DNA of 33,294 bases from Oscillospiraceae bacterium (GCA_015067305.1 SVMT01000025.1:1-33294); one strand, 5' to 3'; numbered from the stretch's first letter, positions 1 to 8,497 are shown. Notes: generated by a model not told the origin, from the letters alone. Translations and numbers: made by a program.

Positions 1-56
1 AAGGTAGGAACTGACAATAGAATAAGGGTGAGAAGGGTGCAAATGATTTTTTTCAT
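1..56 (-). CDS. 5' end of a secreted or lipoprotein gene (partial)
   Basis: An ATG at 56-54 on the minus strand opens 18 codons that run off the left edge. They encode a basic start (MKKII) followed by a hydrophobic run (CTLLTLILLSVPT), which is a typical signal-peptide start. A GGAGG ribosome binding site lies at 70-66, nine bases upstream, and a TAGACA-N17-TATAAT promoter lies at 118-90. The promoter is the same as that of the next two solute-binding-protein genes, so this is probably another co-regulated exported protein. Its signal peptide and ribosome binding site differ from those two, so it need not be the same family. Function cannot be read from 18 residues. Confidence 0.7.
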   Translation of the reverse strand, partial: MKKIICTLLTLILLSVPT

Positions 57-89
57 TACAGTAAACCTCCATTTGTCATTTTTATTTAT

Positions 90-118
90 ATTATAACATA
101 TTTTATTTGCTTTGTCTA
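90..118 (-). promoter_or_regulatory. Promoter of the left-edge gene, TAGACA-N17-TATAAT
   Basis: On the minus strand TAGACA (118-113) and TATAAT (95-90) are 17 bp apart. A run of eight G residues (126-119, C on the plus strand) abuts the -35 box. The same arrangement precedes the genes starting at 1637, 3207 and 14113. Confidence 0.7.
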
Positions 119-126
119 CCCCCCCC

Positions 127-266
127 GATTGTGAATTTTTTGTGAAAACTCCTATTATCTGTCGATATCCCAATTCTGTTTTGTTGGAAATGGTTTAGGA
201 AAACCCTATTCGTGAAAATAAGGTTTTCCCAAATATAATTATATTTAGTTTTTATTCACCGTAAAC
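127..266. repeat. 140-bp perfect direct repeat, copy 1
   Basis: These 140 bases are identical to 1706-1845. The repeat spans the last codons of the solute-binding protein gene, its 3' hairpin and the region upstream of the next promoter. The promoter beyond it (80-118) is also nearly the same as at 1661-1697, so the duplicated unit is the whole intergenic region. Confidence 0.9.
198..229 (-). terminator. 3' hairpin of the first solute-binding protein gene
   Basis: Inverted repeat with arms GGAAAACC and GGTTTTCC and an AT-rich inner stem, 22 nt after the stop codon of the gene at 252-1637. There is no long U run after it on the minus strand. It is a terminator or 3' protective hairpin by position and by recurrence at 1777, 3420, 14365 and 30141. 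Confidence 0.55.
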
Positions 267-1637
267 TGCTTCGTAGTTTCCGAGCATAAATTCGGAAGTG
301 AGTCTGTCGATAAGGGGACGGGACTGTTCCATTGCCATTGCAAGCGTTACTGTTGAAGATAAGAAATAGTCTTCATAACTGTAAGTAACGTTTCTCTGGT
401 ATCTGTCGCCCTCAAATGTGTAGTCGTAGCGTATATAATTCAATACGTCAAGGTATATCTGTGCGTCAAAGTCTGTGGTGAATACGTTTGTTCTGTAGTA
501 TTCAAAAAGACCTTCGTCGCCGCCGAATTCTTCAAAGGGCTCAAAGAGCATATCTATTGCCTGTGCGGATGCTTCTGGGATAGTGGATGTTATCGGCAAT
601 ACCATACCGTAAGCGCGCTGTATGCACTGACCCCATTGACCGTATTCAACATCGGGTCCGCAGGGAATGGGAAGTACGCCTGTTTCAAAGGACTTGTCGT
701 TATAAGCGATACAGCCTGTGACGACATGTGAGTTCCAACCGAAACCTACCGCCGCGTCTTCATTTGTGTACGGGGTGAAAGAGTATGTATTCGTGTCATA
801 TTCTATTTTGTGCTTGTTTTCCTGCACAAGATCGTGCCAATATTGCATTGAAGAGGTGAATTCATTTGTGAACGGATCTACGGATAAAGAACCATCATCG
901 TTTGTTTTGATATAGTTCAGACCGTTGGAGTAGAAAACTATCTGATAAAGGTCAGAGAAGTTTGTATGGAGCAAATAAAGTGTAGAACCGTCGGTTTTTT
1001 GCAGATCGTATTTGTCCATATATTCATATCTGAATGTGTCCCATGTCCATTTTTCGTTTTCGTAGTATTCACGGAAATCGGGGATATTGTATTCCTGAAA
1101 AAGATCTCTGTTGTAGAAAGTCAGATATCCACCGTTGGATTCAAAACCCGGCCATTGAACAGGTGAAACACCGTAAACGACACCGTTATACATCATTCCT
1201 TCGAGGAAGTTTTTCGTACCGTATTTTTTTGTGTCGTTGAGGTCTATGTATTCAGGGTAGTCATTAAGTGAATGGAGCATATTTGCGTCCATATAACCGT
1301 AAATACCGCTGCAAAGAAGAATATCAACGGAGTCAGAACCTGACTGTATCGCAACCTCTATGGGAGTCTGATCCGCATCTATTTCAACCTTAATTTCGCA
1401 GTTGAGTGCTTCATTTGTGTCTGAGATCCTTTTACGGAAAGCGTCATACTGAGGTGTGTCTTCGATGTAAAATGGGTGTTCCGCAGCTCCTTCGCACCAT
1501 GCAAAATCAATAACAGTACCGTCAAGATCTGCGCCCTCCTCTGCTTGTATGAAGTTAAGAAGCTGAGGTGCTTCCGCACAGCTTACTGTGAGGAATATTC
1601 CCAAACACATTATGGCGGCTAAAATTCGTTTTATCAT
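252..1637 (-). CDS. Extracellular solute-binding lipoprotein (family 1-like)
   Basis: A 461-residue exported protein. Residues 1-20 form a lipoprotein signal peptide ending in LTVSC, so Cys20 would be lipidated and the protein anchored on the outer face of the membrane. The body has the layout of family 1 sugar-type ABC solute-binding proteins: an early D-T-P-Q-Y-D-A segment, a Trp-rich hinge region (YENEKWTWDTF) and a late EPFEEFGGDEGLF motif. The start is supported by AAGGAGA upstream. The first 30 residues, promoter and 3' end almost match those of the neighbour at 1831-3207, while the mature domains differ widely. No permease or ATPase gene is nearby, so it must share a transporter encoded elsewhere or act as a binding or sensing lipoprotein. 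Ligand unknown; a sugar or oligosaccharide is inferred from context. Confidence 0.75.
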   Translation of the reverse strand: MIKRILAAIMCLGIFLTVSCAEAPQLLNFIQAEEGADLDGTVIDFAWCEGAAEHPFYIEDTPQYDAFRKRISDTNEALNCEIKVEIDADQTPIEVAIQSGSDSVDILLCSGIYGYMDANMLHSLNDYPEYIDLNDTKKYGTKNFLEGMMYNGVVYGVSPVQWPGFESNGGYLTFYNRDLFQEYNIPDFREYYENEKWTWDTFRYEYMDKYDLQKTDGSTLYLLHTNFSDLYQIVFYSNGLNYIKTNDDGSLSVDPFTNEFTSSMQYWHDLVQENKHKIEYDTNTYSFTPYTNEDAAVGFGWNSHVVTGCIAYNDKSFETGVLPIPCGPDVEYGQWGQCIQRAYGMVLPITSTIPEASAQAIDMLFEPFEEFGGDEGLFEYYRTNVFTTDFDAQIYLDVLNYIRYDYTFEGDRYQRNVTYSYEDYFLSSTVTLAMAMEQSRPLIDRLTSEFMLGNYEAVYGE

Positions 1638-1668
1638 AACTGAATCTCCTTTTTTGTTTTTTATTTAT

Positions 1669-1697
1669 ATTATAACATATTTATATATCTCTGTCTA
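1669..1697 (-). promoter_or_regulatory. Promoter of the first solute-binding protein gene
   Basis: TAGACA (1697-1692) and TATAAT (1674-1669) are 17 bp apart, with seven G residues directly upstream of the -35 box. Same design as at 90-118, 3239-3267 and 14166-14194. Confidence 0.7.
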
Positions 1698-1705
1698 TCC
1701 CCCCC

Positions 1706-1845
1706 GATTGTGAATTTTTTGTGAAAACTCCTATTATCTGTCGATATCCCAATTCTGTTTTGTTGGAAATGGTTTAGGAAAACCCTATTCGTGAAAATAA
1801 GGTTTTCCCAAATATAATTATATTTAGTTTTTATTCACCGTAAAC
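1706..1845. repeat. 140-bp perfect direct repeat, copy 2
   Basis: Identical to 127-266. It covers the final codons, stop and 3' hairpin of the gene at 1831-3207 and the upstream flank of the next promoter. A shorter third piece of the unit, with the promoter, is at 3229-3288, where identity stops shortly after the C run. Confidence 0.9.
1777..1808 (-). terminator. 3' hairpin of the second solute-binding protein gene
   Basis: Same GGAAAACC/GGTTTTCC hairpin as at 198-229, 22 nt after the stop codon of the gene at 1831-3207. It lacks a strong U run. Confidence 0.55.
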
Positions 1846-3207
1846 AGCCTTGTAATTGGGGATCATATATTTTTCTATGGCTTCGGTCAGGATACTCTGA
1901 TACTTTGTGATCGCTTCATTGAGTGAGAGATTGGGGTTGACGGTGATATCTCCGATACCTTCTCTTATGGCATTCATTTCCCTGTCGCCTCTGCCGATAT
2001 AGTTTACGTATGGTTCCTGGGACGCTTCAATGAAAATTTTTGCATCAAGTTCTGTGCTGAAAATATTGCTTGCATAATAATCGAAAAGTCCTGCATCGCC
2101 GCCGAATTCTTCGAAAGGTTCGGAAACATAATCTATTATCATTGCCGCAGATTCAGGTGAATCGGCTGTGATTGGAATACTAAAACCGTATGGGTCTGTA
2201 TATTGTCTCCATATTCCATACTCAGCATCGGGTCCGCAGGGGAAAGGCATAACGCCTGTTTCAAAAGTTGCTATATCGTTATATGCAATGTTACCTGTAG
2301 TTATCTGCGCACCGTAAGCAGTTGTAACGAGCATTTTCTGGTTTCTGTATTCGGGCTGGTCATGTGTTTCCATGTCGCCTTCAAGACGGTCTCCGTAATT
2401 CTTGAAAAGGTTTTGTCCCCATTCAAGTGCGTTTCTGAATGCCTGTGAGTTGGGGTCGGCAATGAGACTTCCATCGGACGCAACTTTTACAAAGTGAACA
2501 TCATTTGAAAACATCAGGCATTGGTAATAGTCTGTTCCGTCTGTGCCGAAATCTATGATCAGGTCGCCGTTTCTGTCCTGAATATAAGTTTTTGCGATAA
2601 ATTCGTTTTCAAATGTATCGTAAGTCCAGATCTCGTTTTCGTAGTATTCGTGGAGATCTGTCAAACCGTATTCGTTGAACATTGTTCTGTTGTATGCGAG
2701 AACGAAACCTTTCGGTTCAAAGCCCGGCCACATTGTGGGGGTGACGATATAGGGGATACCGTTTACCATTCCCATTTCAAGGTATCTCAAACCTCCGAAT
2801 TTTTCTTCGTAGGGGTCAAGAAGTCCATCGAATCCGTTAAGAGGATACATCAGTTTGTCTTCAGCCAGATCCATATGGCTGCCAAGGACGATATCGACAC
2901 AATATGCGCCTGCCATAACATCAAGTGAAAGATTTATTTCGCCTAACTCTTCACCTGTTATTATGTTGCAGTTGAAATTCTTTTCTGCATCTGAAAGACG
3001 CTTTATGTATGCATCATACTGCGGTGTGTCAATGGCGTAATCTGCCGCAGATGTATAGGATGACCATGAAAGCCTGATCTCACGTCCGTCAAAATTGTTT
3101 GCATCAGTTGCTTCAGGTAAAAAGTTCAAAAGCTCAGGTGCCTCCGCACAGCTTACTGTGAGGAATATTCCCAAACACATTACAGCGGCTAAAATTCGTT
3201 TTATCAT
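1831..3207 (-). CDS. Extracellular solute-binding lipoprotein (tandem paralogue)
   Basis: 458 residues with a lipoprotein signal peptide ending LTVSC, differing from the neighbour's by one residue over the first 20. The shared architecture includes the DTPQYDA segment, the WPGFE motif, a YENEIWTYDTF hinge region and EPFEEFGGDAGLFDYY near the C terminus. The middle is clearly divergent, so the binding pocket probably recognises a different ligand. The start is fixed by AAGGAGA followed by the same leader as the paralogue. It lies head-to-tail with the gene at 252-1637, but each copy has its own promoter and 3' hairpin, so the two are repeated transcription units rather than an operon. No permease is encoded beside it. 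The solute-binding call rests on overall layout and is firm; the ligand is unknown. Confidence 0.75.
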   Translation of the reverse strand: MIKRILAAVMCLGIFLTVSCAEAPELLNFLPEATDANNFDGREIRLSWSSYTSAADYAIDTPQYDAYIKRLSDAEKNFNCNIITGEELGEINLSLDVMAGAYCVDIVLGSHMDLAEDKLMYPLNGFDGLLDPYEEKFGGLRYLEMGMVNGIPYIVTPTMWPGFEPKGFVLAYNRTMFNEYGLTDLHEYYENEIWTYDTFENEFIAKTYIQDRNGDLIIDFGTDGTDYYQCLMFSNDVHFVKVASDGSLIADPNSQAFRNALEWGQNLFKNYGDRLEGDMETHDQPEYRNQKMLVTTAYGAQITTGNIAYNDIATFETGVMPFPCGPDAEYGIWRQYTDPYGFSIPITADSPESAAMIIDYVSEPFEEFGGDAGLFDYYASNIFSTELDAKIFIEASQEPYVNYIGRGDREMNAIREGIGDITVNPNLSLNEAITKYQSILTEAIEKYMIPNYKAVYGE

Positions 3208-3238
3208 AACTGAATCTCCTTTAGGGTTTTTTATTTAT

Positions 3239-3267
3239 ATTATAACATATTTTATTTGCTTTGTCTA
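3239..3267 (-). promoter_or_regulatory. Promoter of the second solute-binding protein gene
   Basis: TAGACA (3267-3262) and TATAAT (3244-3239) with a 17-bp spacer, and seven G residues just upstream of the -35 box. Matches the copy at 90-118 over the whole core. Confidence 0.7.
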
Positions 3268-3375
3268 CCCCCCCGATTGTGAATTTTCTATGACGCTTGA
3301 ATGGTATATTTTTGTTTATAGGGGGAACCTTCCAATAAAATCGAATTTGTGTATTAAATTGCAAGTTTGAGTTTC

Positions 3376-3459
3376 GTAAAGCATGAAATGCTTTACATAA
3401 AAGTTTTTTGGAAAAGGGTATGGGGAAAACCTATTTTTACAAAAAATGGTTTTCCCCAT
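3376..3459 (-). terminator. Two-hairpin 3' element after the EF-G2-like gene
   Basis: The hairpin at 3420-3459 has arms ATGGGGAAAACC and GGTTTTCCCCAT with an inner A/T stem and lies 23 nt after the stop codon of the gene at 3483-5507. Further out is a CCAAAAAACTTTT stretch and a second palindrome, GTAAAGCAT-gaa-ATGCTTTAC, at 3376-3396. The same order (hairpin, C-A7-CTTTT stretch, second palindrome) recurs at 30141-30218 after argF, which marks a dispersed repeat of about 80-90 bp. Confidence 0.6.
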
Positions 3460-3482
3460 AGATATTATATTTTATTCACTTT

Positions 3483-5507
3483 TTAGTCGTCGTCGCCTTC
3501 GTCTTTAGCTGCTGCGATAACTTTCTGTGCAATGTTAGCGGGTGCATCCTGGTAGGAAGCGAACTGAAGATCAAATGAGCCTCTGCCTCTGGACATTGAA
3601 CGGAGTTCGATTGCGTAGCTGGACATTTCGGACATGGGAACTGTTGCGGAAACTTTCTGGTAACCTGGTTCTTCTGCGGGTTCCATACCGAGGATCTGAC
3701 CTCTGCGCTTGTTGATATCACCAATAACATCACCCATGATCTTTTCGGGAACGATTACTTCAAGGTTGCCGATAGGTTCGAGGATAGTGGGTGCTGCCTT
3801 GGGAAGACCTTCTTTGAATGCAATGGATGCCGCCATCTTGAAGGACATTTCGGAAGAGTCAACATCGTGGTAAGAACCGTCAACGAGAGTTGCTTTCAAA
3901 CCAACAACGGGATAGTGAGCGAGAACGCCTCTTTCGCAGCATTCACGGAGACCCTTTTCAACTGCGGGGAAGAAGTTCTTGGGAACGGAACCGCCGAAAA
4001 TCTTTTCTTCGAAGATCATTTCTTCGCCGTCATGGGGTTCGAATTCTATCCAAACGTCACCGTACTGACCGTGACCGCCACTCTGTTTCTTGTGTTTACC
4101 CTGCTGTTTAACCTTCTTGCGGATAGCTTCACGGTAGGGAACTTTAGCTTCTTTGAGTTCAACTTCAACGCCGTATTTAGACTTCAGCTTACTTACGATA
4201 ACGTCAAGATGTGTATCGCCGAGACCGCTGAGGATCTGTTCGTGTGTTTCTGCGTTGTTTACATATGCGATGGTCTTATCTTCTTCTGCAAGTTTCTGGA
4301 GACCCTGGGAGATCTTGTCTTCGTCGCCCTTTGTCTTGGGAGCGATAGCTCTGGAGTAGCAAGGCTTCGGATATTCAATAGCGTCAAGAGCAGCTTTTGC
4401 GCCCGGAGCTCTCAGATAGTCGCCTGTATTTACGGAAGCGAGTTTTGTAACTACACCGATGTCGCCTGCGCCGAGTTCCTGAACTTCGACCTGTTTTTTA
4501 CCTTTCATAACGTAGATATGAGCGATCTTTTCGGGAGCGCCGATTCTGGAGTTATAAAGAGTCATACCCGGAGCGATCTTGCCTGCAAGAACCTTGAAGT
4601 AAGACATTTTACCAACGAATGGGTCAGCAACTGTTTTGAATATGTATGCAGATGTGGGTTCGTCGGGTTTAACGTCGGGCTGAGGCATATAGTCAATGAT
4701 GAAGTTCAATGTGGAGGGGAGACCTTCCATAGTCATTGAAGAACCGCCGAGAACAGGAGTGATAGTAGCGTCTTTAAGACCCTTCTTGATAGCCTGTTTG
4801 TATTCGTCTTCTGTGTAGGGTTCGCCTGCGAAGTATTTTTCCATCATGATATCACTTGTTTCAGCGATAGTTTCATTGAGGATATCTCTGAACTGTTCGA
4901 TCTTGTCCTGCATTTCTTCGGGAACGGGAACTTCAACGATCTTGCCGTCAATATTCTTTCTGCCCTTGAGGTCGATAAGATTAACGAAACCGTTTACCAT
5001 TACGCCGTCTTCTTCGAGGGGAAGATTGATAAGACAAGCGGACTTACCGCACATCTTTTTGATCTGTTCAAATGTTCCGTAGAAGTCGCTGTGATCTTCG
5101 TAAACCTTGGACATGAAGAAGAATGTGGGTCTTCTGTATTTCTTTGTGAGTTTGAATGCTTTTTCTGTACCTACGTTAACGCCGTCTTTTGCGGAGAGGA
5201 CGATAACTGCGGATGCTGTAGCGTTGATGCCCTGGAGAACTTCTGCTTCAAAGTCAAAATATCCCGGAGTGTCGATTACATTTATGATATGATCTCTCCA
5301 TTCAACGGGAGCGATAGATGCGGAAATTGAGATCTTTCTTTTGATTTCTTCGGGGTCGAAGTCACTGACGGTATTTCCGTCGTATGTTTTGCCGAGTCTG
5401 TCAATAGAGCCTGTGAAGTACAGCATTGCTTCCATCAAAGAAGTCTTGCCGTCGCCACCATGGCCGATGAGGCAAATGTTTCTGATCTTGTCTACGGGGT
5501 ATTTCAT
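3483..5507 (-). CDS. Elongation factor G-like GTPase (EF-G2 type)
   Basis: 674 residues with the EF-G domain order: GTPase domain, domain II (FKTVADPFVGKMSYFKVLAG), then domains III-V ending near PMSEMSSYAIELRSMSRGRGSF. G1 is GHGGDGKT (residues 15-22) in place of GHVDHGKT. G3 is DTPGYFDF (79-86), with Tyr83 where canonical EF-G has the catalytic His. The usual NKxD G4 reads MSKVYE near 132-137, so the guanine-specificity motif is altered. It therefore belongs to the EF-G-like/EF-G2 group and not to the main translocase FusA. In that group a role on the ribosome is likely, but the step is not settled. The gene is monocistronic: promoter at 5629-5601, AGGAGA ribosome binding site at 5523-5518, hairpin after the stop. 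A short acidic tail (DEGDDD) ends the protein. Confidence 0.85.
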   Translation of the reverse strand: MKYPVDKIRNICLIGHGGDGKTSLMEAMLYFTGSIDRLGKTYDGNTVSDFDPEEIKRKISISASIAPVEWRDHIINVIDTPGYFDFEAEVLQGINATASAVIVLSAKDGVNVGTEKAFKLTKKYRRPTFFFMSKVYEDHSDFYGTFEQIKKMCGKSACLINLPLEEDGVMVNGFVNLIDLKGRKNIDGKIVEVPVPEEMQDKIEQFRDILNETIAETSDIMMEKYFAGEPYTEDEYKQAIKKGLKDATITPVLGGSSMTMEGLPSTLNFIIDYMPQPDVKPDEPTSAYIFKTVADPFVGKMSYFKVLAGKIAPGMTLYNSRIGAPEKIAHIYVMKGKKQVEVQELGAGDIGVVTKLASVNTGDYLRAPGAKAALDAIEYPKPCYSRAIAPKTKGDEDKISQGLQKLAEEDKTIAYVNNAETHEQILSGLGDTHLDVIVSKLKSKYGVEVELKEAKVPYREAIRKKVKQQGKHKKQSGGHGQYGDVWIEFEPHDGEEMIFEEKIFGGSVPKNFFPAVEKGLRECCERGVLAHYPVVGLKATLVDGSYHDVDSSEMSFKMAASIAFKEGLPKAAPTILEPIGNLEVIVPEKIMGDVIGDINKRRGQILGMEPAEEPGYQKVSATVPMSEMSSYAIELRSMSRGRGSFDLQFASYQDAPANIAQKVIAAAKDEGDDD

Positions 5508-5517
5508 TGTTTTTTTA

Positions 5518-5556
5518 TCTCCTTTCGGTTTCGAGCGACAAATCTGTCTGCCGAAA
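5518..5556 (-). promoter_or_regulatory. 5' UTR hairpin abutting the ribosome binding site of the EF-G2-like gene
   Basis: In the leader, TTTCGG (5556-5551) can pair with CCGAAA (5528-5523), with an inner GACA-GATT-TGTC stem. The outer arm runs straight into the AGGAGA ribosome binding site (5523-5518), so the fold could modulate translation or mRNA stability. This is inference from sequence only. Confidence 0.35.
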
Positions 5557-5600
5557 CGTCGTATAATTTACTTCGTTAGTGCAATTTGCACCATATATAT

Positions 5601-5629
5601 ATTATACACTAAATCGAGAAAAAAATCAA
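5601..5629 (-). promoter_or_regulatory. Promoter of the EF-G2-like gene; rest of the gap is empty
   Basis: TTGATT (5629-5624) and TATAAT (5606-5601) with a 17-bp spacer, giving a leader of roughly 90 nt. Between 5630 and 5815 I see no gene or clear element, only AT-rich sequence with a weak AAAACC/GGTTTT inverted repeat near 5683-5708. Confidence 0.7.
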
Positions 5630-5815
5630 TAGTAAATTTACAAAAAAACCATGTTTTTTCGTTTTAACCTAAATTTCTTGCAAAACCCATATTTTGCTTA
5701 TGGTTTTGAACCGAAATTTTGTGGAAAATGTACATACTCTTCTCAAAAATCACTAATTTCAGGTGGGTTTTCGGTGCCTTTTTTGGTGCTGAATGGCAAT
5801 TATATTGGGATATAT

Positions 5816-5851
5816 AAAAACTGACCCAACAGAGTTTTTTCTGTTGGATCA
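5816..5851 (-). terminator. Intrinsic terminator after the beta-helix lipoprotein gene
   Basis: Stem TGA-CCCAACAG / CTGTTGG-A-TCA (5822-5851) just after the stop codon of the gene at 5858-8494, followed on the minus strand by GTTTTTATAT. The plus strand also has a T run, but no plus-strand gene ends here. Confidence 0.8.
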
Positions 5852-5857
5852 ATTTTT

Positions 5858-8494
5858 TTATTCTGCTGCTCCCATGTCTTCGGGAATTGGAATTAAGTTG
5901 TATTCTTCCGTAAATGCGGCATCTGCGGCGGTGTAGCTCTTGATGTAAGAAGCTTCTGCGCCGGTGAATTCCTTGTCGGAATTGATTATGTTGGCAATGA
6001 ACGCCATTGAGCCTGAGGCTGATTCCGCATGGTAGTTCAGGTTTTTATCCATGATCATGCAGCCGATAACCTCCGCTGTGGAACCTTCGTTTTTGACAGC
6101 TGTGGAACCGCAGGTGTTGAAGATACAGGATTGGATAGAGACCGTACCTCCTCGGAGGTACATACCGCCCGTAACGTCTCCCTTGCCTATCATATTGTAA
6201 ACGCAAAGATTTCCTCTGTTGCCTGCAAATGTGGTTGCATGGTATGCGTTTTTGCCGTATATTGCCGTGTCTGCGGAGACATTTACCACCGCCGCAAAGT
6301 CGTATCTGTTTATTGCAAAGGCAGAGTAAACATTTTCAGCGAAAAGTCCTTTTATTGCCGCTGTGGGCTCTTCGGGAACAACATCAACATTTTCCGAATT
6401 CAAATAAATGAGGTAGTCACCGTTGTCCGAGGAGAGATTTTCGCAAAGCGTACCTGTACATTCACGAATCATTACAGCAACGTATTTTTCGTGCTGGTGT
6501 GTAATTACCTCTTCGCTGAGACCCTGTTTTGTGAATTCAATATTATTAAGGTTCATGAAGTCACACAGTTCTGCGTAAATACCGCCTATCACAGTAGAAC
6601 CTGTGAGGTTTTTTATGGTAATATTGGACGCATCCGAGAGATAAATTGCATAATGCGTGTTTTTGAATTCTACATTCGATATTTTTATGTCGGAAGCTTC
6701 CGAGTAGATGGCTTTTACGGGATTTTCAAGTGCTTCTTCGGGAGTCTCTGTTCCGATGTATTCAAATGAAATACCGTCTATTTTGTTTTTGCCTTTAAGG
6801 GTAAGGAAATTTCCGCTTTCATATGCTTGGAATTTAAATACGGTCTTGCCGTTTCCGACTCCCTGGAGTTTCACTCCCTCATGGAGAAGGATATCATTTT
6901 TGAAGATATAAGTCCCTTCGTTGACAAATACCGTACCCCCTCCGTTTTTGTGTGCGTTATATATCGCCATTTGCAGGGCGCGGGAATTGTTTTGCTCTGT
7001 TTGGGAGACGCCGTAATCGGAAGCGTTGTATATCTTTCCTCCGATATTGAATTCCGAGGTAAGATTTTCAAACCATGTATCGGTTATTCTGTTTACGGTG
7101 TATTCGTTGTTTGTTTCCGCAATGAAAACAGTTATTTCTTCGGGGCTGTATCCTGCGTACATATCGTTGAGTGCGAAAAGTCCCACAGATATGGGCGGAA
7201 TGTCCGCAAGGTCACCTGAACGGTTGAAACTTCCTCCCGATACAGAGACGATCTTATCTGTTGAGGAGATAGCAGTCTCTTTCCATGAGATAAAATCACA
7301 TCCGACAAAAGAGAGCATGGATCTGCCTTCGCTGTATACGGAATAGGATGGGCTTCCCCTGAAAGAGCAGGAATTGAATACTGTAGGTGCTGTGTAGTCG
7401 CTTGTGACTTCAACGTCCTTTGAACCGTAGCCATCGTCTGTTCTGAAAGAGCATTTTGCAAATGCAATTCCCGTTTTCGGTGCGTTTATCAGTACGAGTG
7501 CCGATCTTTCAGCATCATTGACTGTCAGATCTGAAAACAGGGGTGTGTTATCCGTGATGTCGGGAATATCTATTTTTATACCCGAATTGCAGGTGTTTAT
7601 CCTTACATTGTCAATGTACGCATCTGCTGTGGCAGATATCGAAATTCCGATCAGGTCATTTTTTATCTTGTCTGTGAGGGTCTCGGCATTTACAGTCTGT
7701 GAAACATTGTCAAGATCGCAGTTGAACCAAAGTGAGGGGTCAATGAAAATATTCGTGATCTCAAGCTTTTCCGCGCAGAAAAGTGCATATATGCCGTTCT
7801 TTACTGCTGTCATGTAGATGTCCGAAACGGTTACGTTTTGAGCTTCGGGACTTGAAAGGTTTATGCCGTTTGCTGCGTTGAATATTGTAATGTTGGATAT
7901 TTCCGCAGTTTTTCCTGCATCGTGTTCGATTGTGTATGGATAGTCCTTTACATCACCGTAGGTCTGACCTTCGTAGTAAACAGATATTTCTGTTATTGCA
8001 GAACCGTCATTCAAAGTGAACAGCGGGGTTGATAAAGTCTTTTCGTTTTCACCGACTATAAATACTGTGCAGTTCTTGATTCCCGTTGAAGATCTTGGGC
8101 TGTCAAAATCTCCCGTCAGCGTAACGTTTTCCGGAATAGTGATTGGGGCTTCGAGCTTATATATCCCTTTGGGAATGTATACGGTTCCGCCTTTTTTTGC
8201 AGCTTTATCCAGTAATGCTTGTAAGTTTTGGCTGTCGTCTGTTTTTCCGTCAGCGTTGAAACTGTTGAGAACTGCGAAATAATTGACGGCTTTATAAGTG
8301 TCGTTTCCGTTGCTTATAAGGGAATACACTCCGTCTTTGTAGTTGTATATGTTTGGAGTTTGTTCCTGAACCGTACCGTTATTGTTCGGGTCGTTGTTTG
8401 ATGGTCTATATTGACCGCAAGATACTGTAGCCGCAGAGAGAATTATCAATGCGGCACTTGTCAGTATTTTTTTAAGTGTAAATTTGTTTTTCAT
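5858..8494 (-). CDS. Pectate-lyase-like right-handed beta-helix lipoprotein
   Basis: 878 residues. The N terminus is a signal peptide with a lipobox-like ATVSC followed by an Asn/Gly-rich linker, so the protein is probably a surface lipoprotein. Two pectate lyase 3-type modules are visible. The first is near residues 70-130 (NADGKTDDSQNLQ, then GGTVYIPKGIYKL). The second is near 488-550 (ASDYGVSQTEQNNSRALQ, then GGGTVFVNEGTYIF). Each is followed by long stretches of short turns (ITNIFI, ISNVEFKN, NITIKNLTG) typical of parallel beta-helices. Such proteins usually bind or cleave pectin-type or other acidic polysaccharides. I cannot identify catalytic residues, so lyase activity is not claimed. 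It is the last gene of obg-M23-lipoprotein, starting three bases after the M23 stop codon. Its ribosome binding site is weak, which suggests translational coupling. Confidence 0.75.
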   Translation of the reverse strand: MKNKFTLKKILTSAALIILSAATVSCGQYRPSNNDPNNNGTVQEQTPNIYNYKDGVYSLISNGNDTYKAVNYFAVLNSFNADGKTDDSQNLQALLDKAAKKGGTVYIPKGIYKLEAPITIPENVTLTGDFDSPRSSTGIKNCTVFIVGENEKTLSTPLFTLNDGSAITEISVYYEGQTYGDVKDYPYTIEHDAGKTAEISNITIFNAANGINLSSPEAQNVTVSDIYMTAVKNGIYALFCAEKLEITNIFIDPSLWFNCDLDNVSQTVNAETLTDKIKNDLIGISISATADAYIDNVRINTCNSGIKIDIPDITDNTPLFSDLTVNDAERSALVLINAPKTGIAFAKCSFRTDDGYGSKDVEVTSDYTAPTVFNSCSFRGSPSYSVYSEGRSMLSFVGCDFISWKETAISSTDKIVSVSGGSFNRSGDLADIPPISVGLFALNDMYAGYSPEEITVFIAETNNEYTVNRITDTWFENLTSEFNIGGKIYNASDYGVSQTEQNNSRALQMAIYNAHKNGGGTVFVNEGTYIFKNDILLHEGVKLQGVGNGKTVFKFQAYESGNFLTLKGKNKIDGISFEYIGTETPEEALENPVKAIYSEASDIKISNVEFKNTHYAIYLSDASNITIKNLTGSTVIGGIYAELCDFMNLNNIEFTKQGLSEEVITHQHEKYVAVMIRECTGTLCENLSSDNGDYLIYLNSENVDVVPEEPTAAIKGLFAENVYSAFAINRYDFAAVVNVSADTAIYGKNAYHATTFAGNRGNLCVYNMIGKGDVTGGMYLRGGTVSIQSCIFNTCGSTAVKNEGSTAEVIGCMIMDKNLNYHAESASGSMAFIANIINSDKEFTGAEASYIKSYTAADAAFTEEYNLIPIPEDMGAAE

Positions 8495-8497
8495 ATC

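Noticed and set aside
3867-4739. 290-residue plus-strand open frame inside the EF-G2-like gene
   Set aside because: Shadow of the conserved minus-strand gene; composition rich in Phe, Cys and Val with no recognisable motif.
5664-5852. 62-residue minus-strand open frame in the gap before the EF-G2-like gene
   Set aside because: It starts inside the terminator of the upstream gene, has no ribosome binding site and no family resemblance.
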